Shown: one piece after another, positions 33,820-47,400 of the stretch | Layout: each line of letters opens with the position of its first letter | Numbering within the stretch: position 1 is the stretch's first letter | NCBI GenBank assembly: GCA_001970855.1 | Contig: LSSN01000669.1 | Location: forward strand, 1-64,000 | Direction of reading: 5' to 3' | DNA length: 64,000 nt | DNA from: Smittium culicis | Lineage: Eukaryota; Kickxellomycota; Harpellomycetes; Harpellales; Legeriomycetaceae | Position numbers and translations under genes: made by a program | The notes under the pieces: model-generated | What the model saw: only the letters and a program-made list of their open reading frames with translations | Databases searched by the model: none | Told to the model about the DNA's origin: nothing

Positions 33820-36800
33820 TGTTGATATTTAATATAAATTTTTTTGAAATAAATTGTTTTGAGCCGCTGGTATTAGTGAACCGTTTGGATTGCGACGCTT
33901 GAAGCACATTTTTAGAGTATTTGAATTACGAAATGGCTTTTGTTATCATGTTCTACCGACTATAATATTTTATTTTTATATTCTCAAAATTTAATTGTGA
34001 AGCAATGTTTAGTAGAATGCTTTATCATAAAAAATAAATCAAGATAGTATAAAATATAAAGAATAAAATAATGATTTTGTTAAAAAAGGAGCCAAGCCTG
34101 TTTTTTTACACTATCTTTTTGATTCAAATATTTAAATTCGAATACACTTATTCGTTCCTATTTTATGGCTATTTTTATCTTCATCACTTTCATTAGAATC
34201 CTTATAGTCTAAGGATAGGCAAATAAAAATAATTTTCGAAGTTTCTGCTTAGCTCATCTATTTATATAATGGTTCAAATAGCCCCAAGGTCACATGTTTG
34301 ACCCCTTTATCGAGAAATTTTTGAATAACATATTGATCAGTAATCCTAATTTCTCGTGAGCGATTAGATATATGCACTAATAATGTTTTATAATCCTGAT
34401 ATAGACCATTATTAGAATTTTTCTCAAATTAAAAATTTGAAGCACAAAAAAAGCTGCATAATTCGATAAAGTATCCAAAATCATAGAAAGCCTCCAAAGA
34501 GGAAAAAAAGGATCAGAATCTAATAAATTGGATTCAAATCATAGGATATCCAAGTAGGCTTGGTTCATCCCTTTTTTTTAGTCTCAGAATTTTATTGGTA
34601 CGATAAAAATAAAAGAAAATACGAGGTAAATTAAACTAAAAAATAGTAAAGTTGGTGCAAGGCATAAAAAAACTAATATTCTAATACTAATATATTCCTC
34701 TGTCAGTCTACCGGTAGCGTACCTAAAAGGAAATGTGATAAATCTGCCAACCGAGAGATCCACCCAAGCACTGCTTCAAGTAGGCTGGATGAATGAAGTT
34801 ACAAGCAGTCTGGAATTAAGCTCGTTCCAAAAAAATTGAATTCGTTGAGATCATTGAGCTCCTATTCAGAGCATACATCTAACAGTATTAATAAAAAATA
34901 GGCTCCTGCCCAAAAATGGTCGAATTTAATCGAGTAATAAGCATGATTAAGGAAATTAGCTAAGCTAAACAAAATTTAATAACTATAAGTCAAAATAAAT
35001 ATTTAAAATGATCTCTTATCCTAATTATTAGTTAGCTAAATATGATGAACATATATATAGAAAGACTTCAAAAAGTGCGCTCTTTGTAAAGAATCCTTCA
35101 TATGGCAAAGTTTATGAAGCCAATTAAAACCGCTTTCAATAAGACACAAGATTAAAAAGATAGAAATCTCTCCTAAAGAATAGGTTTAGCCAATAAATAT
35201 ATAATATTTGTATAGAAAACCTCTGATTTAAAAAATAGCATATCGTAAAATTAGTTCAGAATCACTCCAATTCTTATAATTTTTTTTCAGTCTTAATTAA
35301 ATAAATTGAATATAAATGATACGAGAAAAAGATCTGAAAAAAATTTATTAAATTTATTAAATTTCTGGTTTAAAAGTTAACTATAAAAGTTCAATAATGC
35401 TAAAGGTAATAATTTTTATTATTTGGTATAGTGAGTTTACTAGAAAAAGTTTTTAGATTCATAAAAATAGATTTAAGAAGTCTAATTTTTTTATCTTATA
35501 CAAATCTATCAGCTACCCTAGACTATTCATACCAAATTGGAATTTTTTAATGGATGCGATTTATTTTAGTATTTAAAATTCCTCTAGCGTTTGATAAAAA
35601 TTTAGGGAATTGCATCTAGACTCTAGTGATAAAAATGAACAGCAAAATGATTTTTTTAATGAAAATATGGATAAAAAACAACCTAATTTATTGTGGTATT
35701 CTATGACAATAAAATATGATGAGAAAAATATCGATGAGAAAATTGCCCACCTTAGGTAGATAGTAACTAAAAAACTTAATTTAAAGGTTAAATAGTATAA
35801 CTCTGTTTTAAATTTTACATATTTTGTTATAATAAATAGTTCAATATAGTTATATCCTATTAGCACCAAAGGTGTACATCCTGAATATATTCATCTATAA
35901 AGCTGTATATATTACAACTATTTTTATTAATAACTCAGAGAAAAGTTCAAGAGTCAAAAAATTTGTTTTTTTGCTTTTTACTAATATTAACACGATATAG
36001 AATAAATTATATCATAATTAATTGATATAAAATAGTAAAATAAAAATTTTAAATTTTTTTTAGCGCTTATACTTTTAATCTGACCTATAAATTATTTTAG
36101 AGTAATTAAGTACTTATTGTCGCGTTGTTCATCTATAATTTTTCAGCTTTTATTTTATTTTATTTTATTTTATTTTATTTTATTCATTTCCTCTTTTATA
36201 TCTTATTTTCTTTCAATTATAGACAGCAGGAACGGAATCAAAAAAAAATTGTATTTTAAATTTATTGTTAATAATTTCAGCTTGAAAGTTTCGACTAATA
36301 TATGGAAATAAGATATACATTCTAATGAATACTATTAATTAAACTAAACCTCGTGTTTTTAGTATTAAAAATATAAAACCTATACTTACTTACAAAAACA
36401 AAGAATCATAAACGTTTGATATTTTCAGAGCGTATAAATTTATATCAAAAATGCTGTTCGAAAAATAATGTAAAATAACCAAATGAAATTTTAATTAACT
36501 ATTAGATCTCTAGTTCTAGTGGATTTACAAATTTATGAAATGCAAAAGCTGTTGAAGGGAGTTTTAATATTTTTTTCTATTTCTTTAACGTTTTTATAAT
36601 TTTTTAAAATAGTAATAAATATTTTGTATATTTAAATGTTTTTTTTCCGAGAAAAAAAATCCTAAACCTCTATTTTTTTTTCTTTAAATTTCATCAAGTG
36701 TTTAATACAGAAAAAATTGATTTTTTACAATTTATACAGTATATTATTAAAAATTATAAATCCCAGAAAAAAATTATAAATAATCCACACTGGTATATAA

Positions 36801-37681
36801 ATTTTATGTTACTTTTGTATGATAACAGAGTTAATCAATAAGAATTTAATTGTACATAAATGCTTACAAAGATTAAATTTTAAAAATGCGAAGAGTAAAA
36901 TATAAATAATTAAATACTACTATTAAAATCAAATAAGCATATCATATACACCAGTTGATTAAAATTCAGTCAAATAATAAAAATTTATTTTTGTATTTTT
37001 ATATTTATATATTTAAATTTTACTTTATTTTTAATTCATTTCATATTGAATGATTATTTAGAGGAGATGAGCCTTTTCTATTATTTTTTTTTTATAATCA
37101 TGAACTTATTCTCTTAATATATACACTATTAAAAAACATTTTTGAATAATTAACGCGATAGCTAATAGTATTATACAATTACTTAAGGCAAATAAATTAA
37201 CTAAAAAAAACTTACAACTTGTAAGAATCTCTCACGTGTACCCATAGACTTTTTAATTTTTATACTAGAATTCGAAGCACAAAGCTTCTAACCATTAACA
37301 AATAAAAAAGAGGTAGTTGAACTTGTATATCAACATCTACACAAGAAAAATAAATTTAGCTGGGCTTCAAGTTTTCAAAATTATAAGTATCATATTGATT
37401 AAAAGTAGGAAAACATAGAGTCATAATATTTCATACGCGATATAACGAAGATGAATCCTCAATATAAGATCCTATTTAAGTATGCGATTCCAAAATCTCT
37501 AATCTCACAACTCAAAACAAGAAAATAATCTAACACAAGAGTAAAAAAAATTCATTTTTATAATATTAATAGTAAAAAGTGGTAAGAAATAAAAAATATA
37601 GCGTATTTCGCAATGACTGAAATGGTTAACTACTGTTATGGACTAAAAAAAAATATGGATCAAATTATTCTTTTTTGGCCG
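33820..37681. other. gene-free AT-rich region, right part of the desert and GCN1 3' flank
   Basis: No supported gene. 34080-35250 is less AT-rich than its surroundings and may be a decayed mobile element, but I could not recognise a domain in any frame. A TTTTA pentamer run of about seven units lies at 36147-36183. The last few hundred bases hold the 3' UTR of GCN1. Confidence 0.6.
34587..34607 (-). repeat. 21-bp dispersed repeat, arm B
   Basis: Exact reverse complement of 15492-15512, 19 kb away. It lies in a slightly GC-richer patch that may be a transposon remnant. Confidence 0.55.
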
Positions 37682-40600
37682 TTATTCTAGTGAGCTTTCA
37701 GTTTCAGATGCATAATTTTCGTCAAATGCTTTTAGAGCAAGCTTTGATAGAACGCGTCTATAATAGTCATTCGACGATTTGCCTTGCTCGCTATCAACTC
37801 CACCTACATATTCGATATACTCAAGCAGAATCTTGGTATTGACCGTAGGTTCAGAGTCTATGGAAGATTTATCCTCAGCGTTTGCTAGGTCTAAAACATA
37901 AATAATGCATCTTTCTGCAGCAAGCTTCAAAGGGAATACTCTAGTACGCACATAAGAAAATGCAGATTTTGCAATAGAAAATCTATAAATATATTTATAG
38001 GTGTAGTTTTCACAAAACGAAAGCCTTGATTTGAATAAGTTTTTAAGGGTGATGAATACAGCTTGTTTGATGTCATTATCAATAAAACTAGTATTACTGG
38101 ACTCAGGATCGACAAATTCAACCAATTTCAACAAAAGCTGCTCGGCCAAGGTTACTGGTTTTGACTCGTCTTTTTTAGAAGAATTATCACTTTCAGGATA
38201 AAATAATCTATTCTGAAAAGCGAGAGACGAAGCGCGAATTCCAAGTAATACAGTTTGTAAATCATTAGAACCTAAGGCTACTGTTATTGATTTTACTAAG
38301 TTTTCGGAGCCAACTGGTGAGTCAGGTCCGAGAATGACTTCTGGTTTCCCTTGTAATAATGAAATTATAACTCTCATTTTACCTTCAACAACATCCGAAC
38401 TTTCTCCAGGTTTTGCAATTGCAGTTCTAATAACAGCTTCAATTCCGGCTGAGCTGGTAACCATAGAAGCTAACTTCAAGAAGGTAGGTAGTGCTTCAGC
38501 CAAAGCTGACTGAATCTGTCTGTTATGGATTGATAAAGCATCGCTACTAATCAAACAAGCCTCGATAGACTTAAAGCTAGATTCAGATAGTGTTTTGATT
38601 GAGTCAGACTTTAAAGCGGAAATCAGCGCTTTAATCATACATGAGCAAGAGTCGAAATGGCTCTCATTCGCATTAGAGTTTGGCGATAGGATTGACAAGT
38701 ATAAAGCTTTAATTCCGGATGCCAATTCTGCGACTAAAGGATCTAGTCTAGGTTGTAGAGGGATAAGGATGGTGAGAGCATTTTGTGATTGTGTTCTGAT
38801 ATACGAATCGCTGTCTGACAAGTATTTGACAAAAGTTCTCTGTAATTGTGGTAAAAATGGTTTTAGGTACTGAGGGAGTAGGCCCAGTAACTGACCCAAT
38901 GCTTGAATAACGACAGATCTAACATCTGAAGGTATTCTGTCACCAACGATTCTAATAAGCGGACCAGTTATAGCCGTTATGCTTGGTTTCAAGTAATCTT
39001 GTTCAGTAAATTCAACTAAGTTTGAGATTGCAGCAACTGAAGATTTCTTAACCTCGCCAGTACCTTCTAACAAACCATGAGTGTATAACGCCAATAAGGA
39101 AGAAATACCTTTAGGTACACAAAATCCTGGGATAATTTTATTTCCAGAAGAGTTTTTAGAGGCAGAAAGAACAGCTTTACTAGCAATACCAATAAATTTA
39201 GTAATTTCAGGTTTTTGGATTGATTTGCAAACAAATGATAGCGCAGATTGTGCAGATTCAATAACTTCTTTGTCGTTAATCGATAGTAAACTAACCAAAA
39301 TTGATATCCACTCGCCAGTAAATCTTCCAACGCCATTTCCGCTAGTTAAAGTCGAGCTAGGACCGGCTGCTTGGTAAATAGAGCTAACGGCATAGCATCC
39401 TTCAATTCTTCTGCTTCTACGAGATTCTGTATCACGAGACTTTGAATCGTTCAAAACTTCAGAGCCACGGACAGCATCGAATAAAAGACCCATCACGATT
39501 TCAATGGCGTTCTCATCTTTGTATGACATGCTTACAATACTACCTATAGCTTTTCGACAGGCAGCTTGAGATTGTACGTCTCCCAATTGTTGGTGCAAGT
39601 AAATAGAGCTAAAAAGTCCGGTTAAAATGGATGATAATCTTCTGGCCAAAGCTGGAGAAGAGACTCCTGCAATTTTTATGAGCGAGTCAAGGGCATGAGC
39701 ATGGAATTCTGAAATAGGCTCGACAGTTAAGGTAGGGATCAATGTTGGTAATAGCAAATTAGACCTGATAGACATCAACTCTTGCAGGCCTTTAAGGGCA
39801 CTGTCGGCACTGACGTTAGAGCTATTTCTAGTTAAAGCATCAGTATTTTCGCTTGATAAGGCATTAAGAAGATATGGAAGGACATTATCTAAGACTCTAG
39901 AGCCTAAGACATTTTGCAAAGAGTCAAAAGCGTTTGCAGCGGATTCTCTAACCACCGGATCAGAGTCACATAAACCAATTCTGACTAAAGGAGTTATAGC
40001 ATTTCCGTACTCTTCTACGTGAGTAGAAGACGAGCACGCCAAGATTTCAGAAAGACCAATGAAAACACCCTGTCTTGAACTTTCAGAAATATCATCTTTG
40101 AGAAGAGTGCTTTCGAGAATAGGAATAACTCTTTTAATGACAGTATTTCCTAATTTTCTAACCATATCTCCTAAAGTCTGCGCTGAGGTTGAGCGTTGCT
40201 CTTCTGCGTTAGAAGACAACCCTTCTAAAACTAAACTAACTAATGGTTCCAAGCATTCTCTAACAGTACGTGGAGTGTTTGAAGTAAGAGTCTTCCAAAC
40301 TATCATACTAGCTTGTCTAACCGAGTTTACGACGTCATTACGAGAAATGTACAAAGCGGCAATGATGTAATCACGTTTTTCTTCGCCAAGAGTTTCACCA
40401 AGGATTTGTCTAATACTTTCAATTGATATCTCGTTTTCATAGTCTTCCTCTTTATTTTTATTATTCTTGAAAGTACCATCTTCATCATCTTCATCATCGC
40501 TACCAGAATCTTCTTGCTCTTCAGAGTCTTGGGCTTTTGAAGATTTGCCAGCGATACGAAGTAATAGATCACCAATAAGCTCAACTGATGCACGACGAAT

Positions 40601-43600
40601 ACGCCAGTTTTCGTCTCGTAGTCCAATCAAGAATTCGTCAACTAGTCTGTCAGAAGCAGTAGAGTAATAAAATGCGACAAGAGTTTGACTAACTCTTAAA
40701 GCAGTATTTCTAGTTGTTTCGTTTTCATCAGCAAGTGACTTTAGAACTGGAGAAATAACTTTGCTAAGGTATACAATAAAGTCGTCGCTGAAAGTAGATG
40801 GAAGATATAAAATCAATAACATAAATCCATCTCTAATTTTAGCAGATTCGCTATTACAACCTTCTAATATTCTGGGCATTAAGCCATCAAGTTTTTCTAT
40901 TCCAATACCATGTAGGACTTCTGACAAAGCTTGTGCGGCACCAGCTCTATCTATGGCAACGGGGTTTTCTTTGATTGTTTCTAAAAGCTCTTCAACAATA
41001 GAGTCAAATCTATCTTCACCTAGGCGAGAAACAAGTTGGCCCAAGGCTTTAGCTGAGGTACCACGGGTTTCAGGCAATGGGTCAGATAGAATAGATTTGA
41101 GTAAAGGAAGCATTTTTGGAATATACATAACAAGATCTGAGGGCTCAGATAAGAGTGCCATACTGCCGAAAACCTGAGCAGCGTGCCTTTTGGTGGTAGT
41201 CTTTCTTTCTTTCATACCACGCTCCAACACGGGTGCAATTAAAGCCAGCGAAGGTGCATCAATATAGTGAACAAAAGGAGTTTCCAAGAGCTGAATAAGA
41301 GCGGCATTAGTATTTTTAATTGGATCAATCAAAGCAGAAAGAAGAGCAGGGACTAGTTTTATAATTTCGGGATTAGTAATAACACCACCAAAACTCTTAA
41401 GAGCTGTATGCGCAGCCTCTGATACATTAATATGAGAATCAGACAAGGTTAGAACCAGACGTGGAATTATAGAAGGTAAAGCTGCTGAAAGTTGTTTGGG
41501 GGCGCAAAAAGCCATGGATCCAAGCATTTCAATACTTCCTTTTTTAGTTCTCCATTGACTATTTTGAAGCCCAGAAAGAAGCGAAGGGAGAACTAGTTTA
41601 ACACCATACCCACTAAGCTTCGACATTATTGCCTTTGAAGCATCCGATGCAGCGTCACGTACATCTGAGTTAGTATCTCCGAATAAACTTAACATTATTG
41701 GTAAAACTTGGATCATATAAGGCTCAAAAATTCTACCTAAGGTCGAGGAAAGAGTTTCTAGCACAAACAGCGAACCTTGGCGTGAGTTTGCGTTTTTCTT
41801 GTCCGAGGCCGACTTTTTGATTTTATCGATTATATTGTACTTTCTTAAAGAGGAAAGACCAACTCCCTTAACAACACCTGCTAGACCGAATGCAGCTCCA
41901 CGACGAACAGCGTACTTTTTGTCATTAAACAGCTCAATAAGTAGGTGGTTAATAAGTTTTTCTATCTCCTCTTCCTCTAATTTTTTGGATAAAGTAGCCA
42001 AGCATATAGAAACTGCAGACTGTACTGATTCTGAAGGAGTGTGCAAAGAAGCAGCCAAATTTTTAAGTACACCTGGAATACGAGGGTCGCCAGAATCAAG
42101 GTGGCCTGCTAATGTCCCCAGAAGAACAATTACCGACTCACGCATGCGGTCATGTGACTCAGAGGTGTATTTTGGATTTGCTAACCATGATTCAAAAAGA
42201 TTAGAAAGTTCTTCCAAATTTTTATGGCCGTGATTAGAAATAAGCTCAACACCAGCCTCAAGCATAGCCTCTCTAACTTCGTCATTTCGATCGCCAAGGG
42301 CTTCAGAAGTTAGTAAAAATGAAATGACCGTTTCGGCTAGGGTACCTGAGTACAATAAAGGAGAAAGCCATTTTAGCGACCAAGCAACTGACACGCGAGC
42401 TTCAAACGGATCAGATTTGTTAACAGTTCCAGGAATTACAATTCCATACTGATCATATTCAGGGTCCAAAGATATATACCACTCTCTGTATCTGTCGATA
42501 AGTTCATTACAAGAGTAATCAACAATTTCCTGGCATTGACCGTTTAAGACAAGGTTATTTTCAGATTCTTCGCCATCAGATTGCAACAAATTTAGCTCTG
42601 ATATACAGTAATAAATTGACTTTGATGAATTTTCTCTAACTGGTTGAATAGGGTGTGACAAAAAGCCAGAAGAGGAGCTAACTAAATGTTTTACTATATC
42701 AAACGATGGAGATAGACCGTATTCATCCCAAAGCTTTCTTGCTAGCTCTGAGTTTGTATCATCATTATCAAAAATAGTGATCCAAAGTATGGTCAAATCG
42801 TCTACCAAGTCTCTATCCAAATCACCATTGAGGTCATCAAAGCTGAAATTAACAAGAGCCTCTAAGCATGAAAATCTTATCAAGCTATCCTTTTCAAGAA
42901 GACCCTTTAAAACTACTCTTCTTTCTAGCACCAAGCCGTCAATGTTTTCCAATGCGTTAGAAGCTTCGGACATAGCGTCACGAGCTTTAGAAAATAGATC
43001 GTTGTAGTTTGACATAATATATAAATTAGCTTTGAAGAAATCAGCTCTTGGAAATGCGGGGGAAGCTGCTTTATTAGAGCTTAATAATATAATTTCTGAA
43101 GCCATTAGTAGCTGCTCTGTTGGTTGGTCAAGAACTGAATATTCATCATTTTCATCAATTCTTGTTGGTGCATCACTTTTAATACCATAACCACCAGCTC
43201 TGATTGTGGCAGATAAGATAGGGAAAACAGAGGAAAAATCAGCTGCATCAAAGTCTGAATCTACTGCCAATCTAATTTTAAATAGAATGCGAGAAATCAG
43301 GTTTTCAATTGGCTCTTGAAGCCAAGCTTTTGGGCAAGCATCATTGAATCCATGTGATCTAAGTGTAGCTATGGCAAGGGAGCTGTGCAAAGAAGAGTTG
43401 ATTCCAGATGCAATTTTGAAAATACTAATTAGAGTATCCCCAACGCTAGTGCCAAGTAACCAAGATGCGTTTCTAAGACCTAGAACTTTGTTTAGGATAA
43501 CATCTAGAATACCAGTGCTATTTTTTCTAGATGCTTCAATGTTCCCATCAACGCAACTTGATAAAATTGCTAGAGCTCCCAAAAGACAGTTCATCGATCT

Positions 43601-46492
43601 GGTTATTCTGGCTCTGACACCTTCTTCTATGGCTTTTTGTTGATCAACTTGTGCTTGTTCATCTTTTGTAAGCCTCCTAGATTCAAGTCTTTTTCTATTA
43701 ACGTCGTTTCTAATATCATTCTCCCATTTATCTTTTCCGCCTGATTTGTTACTACTTGAGATCTTAGCAAGCAAAGGATCAAAGGCCAGCTCGGTGCTGG
43801 GCGTTGCCCAGATAATTTTATCATCAGCTGTAATTGATTCCACATCACTGAGTGCAAGTAATTTACTTGAAGTTTCAAAGGAACTAATGACGAAACTATC
43901 TTCCAGAACAAGAGAAACTGTCTTAACAAGCTCTTTTGATGCCATACTTTTTGGGTGGCTAATACCAAAATCTGCAAAAGTGGATATAATCAACGAATTC
44001 AAGCTTTCAAGATTCTGAGATAGTAAAACTTTCACATCGATTTTACATCTTTGTACTATACTTGCGAATGTGTATCTATCAAAGCTTTTAAGAGTAATTA
44101 CCGGGTGATGAGCCGGCAATATTATACTAAGTAAGTATGTACTGGTAGAAACTGGTTGTACACCTTCAGTAGGGATAGGGAGAGTTGAAACTAGTAAGTT
44201 GTACCATTCGTATGGAGTTATAAGCAAGTCAGAATCAGCGTATGAATTGCAAAAATGGTCGTCCATAATTGATGTCAAGTCAGAAGGAATAAATTCAATA
44301 AACGGAGAGATGGAAATATTTGTCATTTCTTGAAGAGATTTAAATATAATTTTATGAGATTCGATGTTTTTATGGTTTACAAAAGCCCATAGGAGAGGCT
44401 TGAATGTATCACAGTTGTGTCCAACATTAGAATGATCTGGTGATTCGCTATTTATCAAATTTTGGATAATACTGTAAGAAGATAAAAGAGAGTTTGATAG
44501 CCAGAAAACTTCATTAGTGGAGACGATCTTATTATAGAAACGTAAAGCGTACAAAAATGAATGTTTTGAGGTCGAAGAAAATATCTGGTTGATCAGATAA
44601 TCTTGTTTTTCTTTAGGAAGAGCTTGGAAGAATGATGACAAAGTGGACAAGCATGCAAATGCTTCAATTGGTTCATACCCGGATCCCAGTAAGTTACTTT
44701 GAACTTTTTCAATGATAGGGAAAAGTTCTAACGAGAGCTTGCTAAAGTCAGAGAAAGTTTGAGATTTTAAATCAGAAGAGGTAAATCCCCAAACAGAGAA
44801 AGCGATAACGCTCACTATCCAAGATTTTCGAACACCGGCCATTCTACCAGACAATTTAACGCCTTCTGAGGATGCTGAAATGACTTTTTTGATAATATCG
44901 CTATAATTTTTTCCTGACAAGCTTGCGGATAAGATTACTTTGAAGTGATAGCCAAGAGTGTCAAGATAAGCAGAAATTGTTTGTTCTTGAGTCTCTTTAG
45001 GGCAATGTTCAAGAATAAGCTTGCATATAGCCTCAGATGAGTCAGAATTATCCAAAGAGCCCTTTGTAAAGGCTTTTAATAAATTCAGAAGAACAGCTTT
45101 AGAATCAAAAGAAGCAGTCTTGTTTTTAGATAAAACAGAAAAAATGGCATTGGCTGAAGCGATCGTATTTGTGGAATCAACGCACTTTTCAGCCAATATA
45201 TTGAATAAAGAGACGCACTTTTCTAAAACCTGGCTACTAGTGCTCTTTAAAATGAGGTTTGCTAGTTTTTCAGAGTAGTGGGTTGCAAGGAGTTCTGCTG
45301 AGTCAAAAGATGCATACTTAAAAAACAAAACCAAACAGGTAATTACATTTTCGGGTTGTCTTAAGAGCATTTTATTAATTGTTGGTTGAAATCGAGTAGA
45401 AAATGTATTGGCGTCGACGTATTTATTAATGAAATCATCAAATGAAGCGATGGAAAAATAGGAATGGTTTACTTTGAGCGAAAATAAATTTTCATCGATG
45501 AATGAGATGATTTTTGCCTAATAAAAAATAAAAAGCGGTTTAAAAAAAGAATGGTGTAGATGTACAATCGATGGAGGATTAATAGTAAAAATATATAGCA
45601 GATTGGTAGAGACTAGAGAAAAATACTTACTAAATTCTGTTCAACGCAAGAAACTCCAAAGTCCGTGTTTTTAAGCCTGAGAGAAGTGCTGATAACATTT
45701 CCCAGTAGCACATTTGAGTATACGTGTTTAGAAAAGGTGAAACTAGTTAGTGTAGTCAAGTAAAATGGGATAACAGCGCTATTTTTTCGAATAACTCTTC
45801 TAGTATCTGCCAGTGCGCTAAAAAATAAGGTTTTTGATTTAGAATTTGAACTTTTGGGTTCCAAAGTAAGCCCTAGCCCCCAAAGAAGTCTGGCTTGATA
45901 GTCAATTAGATTTAGAGCAGTTTTGGAGAATTTTTTTGGATCGTTTTCAGAAGCTTTAAATAAAAAATCTAGAGCAAGATTGACCCAAATAAGTAGCGAA
46001 AATCTGTAGCTGCGGGCGCCTGGGACTGATTCTAGAGTCTGAGTAGATTTTGGGTGGAATTTTTCGATTTCTTCTCCTAGAATGGAGGAAATAGATTCAA
46101 ATAATGAAGTAGGATTGCTGTTTCCAATAACGCGAAGAGATGCCAACACAGCTAAGCGGGAGTCTCGATCGTAATATTTTAAAAGAGTTGGTTGCATCAA
46201 TTTAATAATTAAGTTAACAGCCTTTTCCGGGATTGCTGGATATAATAAATTTACAAATAAACGAATTTTAAAAAGATAATATGAAAGCTATAAACTTTAT
46301 CAATTTTATGGGATTAAGGCTTCGGATAAATAAATGATATTTACGATTTGATTCTATCTTGGAAATAAAATTGATAGAGAAAAATTGGATTCGGTGTGGT
46401 AAACTTTTTGAGTTGACGGCAGGGATAACGGCCTTTTGCAAATACTCCGGCCATGGGAGGAGAGATAGCTCTTCGTTATTGAAACCGCTCAT
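37682..46492 (-). CDS. GCN1: GCN1, ribosome-bound HEAT-repeat activator of Gcn2
   Basis: Three exons: 46492-46345, 46235-45631 and 45517-37682, joined across introns of 109 and 113 bp (donors GTAAAT and GTAAGT) with continuous phase. The product is about 2862 aa, close to yeast Gcn1 (about 2670). It is an all-helical HEAT-repeat protein. Residues about 1405-1745 match the EF3-like core (RRGAAFGLAGVVKGVG, DSNSDVRDAA-type repeats, TRGTSAKALGQLV). An acidic Glu/Asp run near 1910-1940 precedes the region that in yeast binds the RWD domain of Gcn2. The C-terminus carries FPLKLAAERCI, also family-typical. Gcn1 works with Gcn20 on stalled ribosomes to pass the uncharged-tRNA signal to Gcn2, which phosphorylates eIF2alpha. 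The start ATG at 46492 gives MSGFNNEELSLLPWPEYL; exons 1 and 2 are inferred from splice phase and continuity. Confidence 0.95.
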
Positions 46493-47184
46493 TTTTTTTC
46501 TGTGTCTTATTTTATCGAGTAATCTATTTCTAAATCGAAGGTTTAAGTGTTTAAAAATATTATTCAAGATATTACATATATTAAAATATTATCAACAAAA
46601 TATACAGAAAACTCCTGATATATATAAAAACACTTATCAACCTTTTCTGATAGTATCCTTAAAACAAAAATATATTACTAGTAAACGATAATCAGACAGC
46701 GAACCCATATTTGTTCAAAAGAATAAAAACTAAATATTGATATAGAAACTACTGCGCAAAAAGCATACCACTCCTCTAGATTAATTAATACGCTAAAAAG
46801 CTTAATAGACTCTGATGATTCGCTATCTAGAAATGTCTTGATGAATGTATCCCTTTGTTAGTGGCCAGCAATATGATATACTATCGCCCTATTTGCTAAA
46901 TATATATACACTAGAGCACCCAATAAACTGCTAATAAAAATAATATTCTTATCCAATAACTATTGATAATTATAGATCAAATGCTAATTTTAGTATAAAA
47001 AATAAATTTAAATTTTTTCATCCAATGATAATATAATAACTTTACCCCTCACTCTGATCTCAAGTTTTACTTAAATTAACCCTTTCAATAAATATAACCT
47101 TCAAAAGCGTGTAGTCATTAATCCACTGATGTAATTTTTGTAGTTTAGTACTCCGTACACAAGATTAATACAATTATACTTCAG
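46493..47184. other. GCN1 upstream region
   Basis: AT-rich; no gene certain. A TTAACCCTTTC string at about 47080 resembles one end of the MITEs at 9274 and 32773, but I find no matching other end within 200 bp. A minus-strand stretch near 46880-46950 could encode a short hydrophobic C-terminal exon of a small protein, but the phase does not connect cleanly to 47400. Confidence 0.5.
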
Positions 47185-47400
47185 CTAAGGGGGATATATA
47201 GTGTTACCGTAATTGAATAAAATTGAATGAAAATTACTGACCATTAAAAATAAAGTGGAACAATGATTTTTCGTATATTTATGTTGAGGTGTGTCATATT
47301 CCCCAGTACTCGCAGTGGGATTTTCAGTGTGAGAATCAAGTTCAGTGGCAGAGGTGGGATCAGTTTTCTTAATATCGTTCTCGGGAAATAGCTTGGGCAT
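47185..47400 (-). CDS. possible first exon of a small unrecognised gene
   Basis: An ATG at 47400 in a plausible context (tcaaaacaATG) opens a frame rich in Pro, Thr, Glu, Asp and His for about 45 codons (MPKLFPENDIKKTDPTSATE at its start). That composition is unlike the Ile/Lys/Asn/Phe noise of the spacers, hence the suspicion that it is real. Possible donors near 47235 (GTCAGT, GTAATT) would truncate the frame before its less convincing tail. I recognise no family and could not place a following exon with certainty. It may equally be chance. Confidence 0.25.
   Translation of the reverse strand: MPKLFPENDIKKTDPTSATELDSHTENPTASTGEYDTPQHKYTKNHCSTLFLMVSNFHSILFNYGNTIYPP

Noticed and set aside
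33035..33907. Minus-strand open frame of YYIIL repeats spanning Ns
   Set aside because: It is the AATAT pentamer array plus an assembly gap, not a protein.
35573..35869. 98-codon minus-strand frame
   Set aside because: Composition matches random AT-rich sequence; no domain, no promoter or splice context.
47079..47089. TTAACCCTTTC resembling a third MITE terminus
   Set aside because: No opposite end with GAAAGGGTTAA or the internal blocks was found within 200 bp; at best a truncated end.
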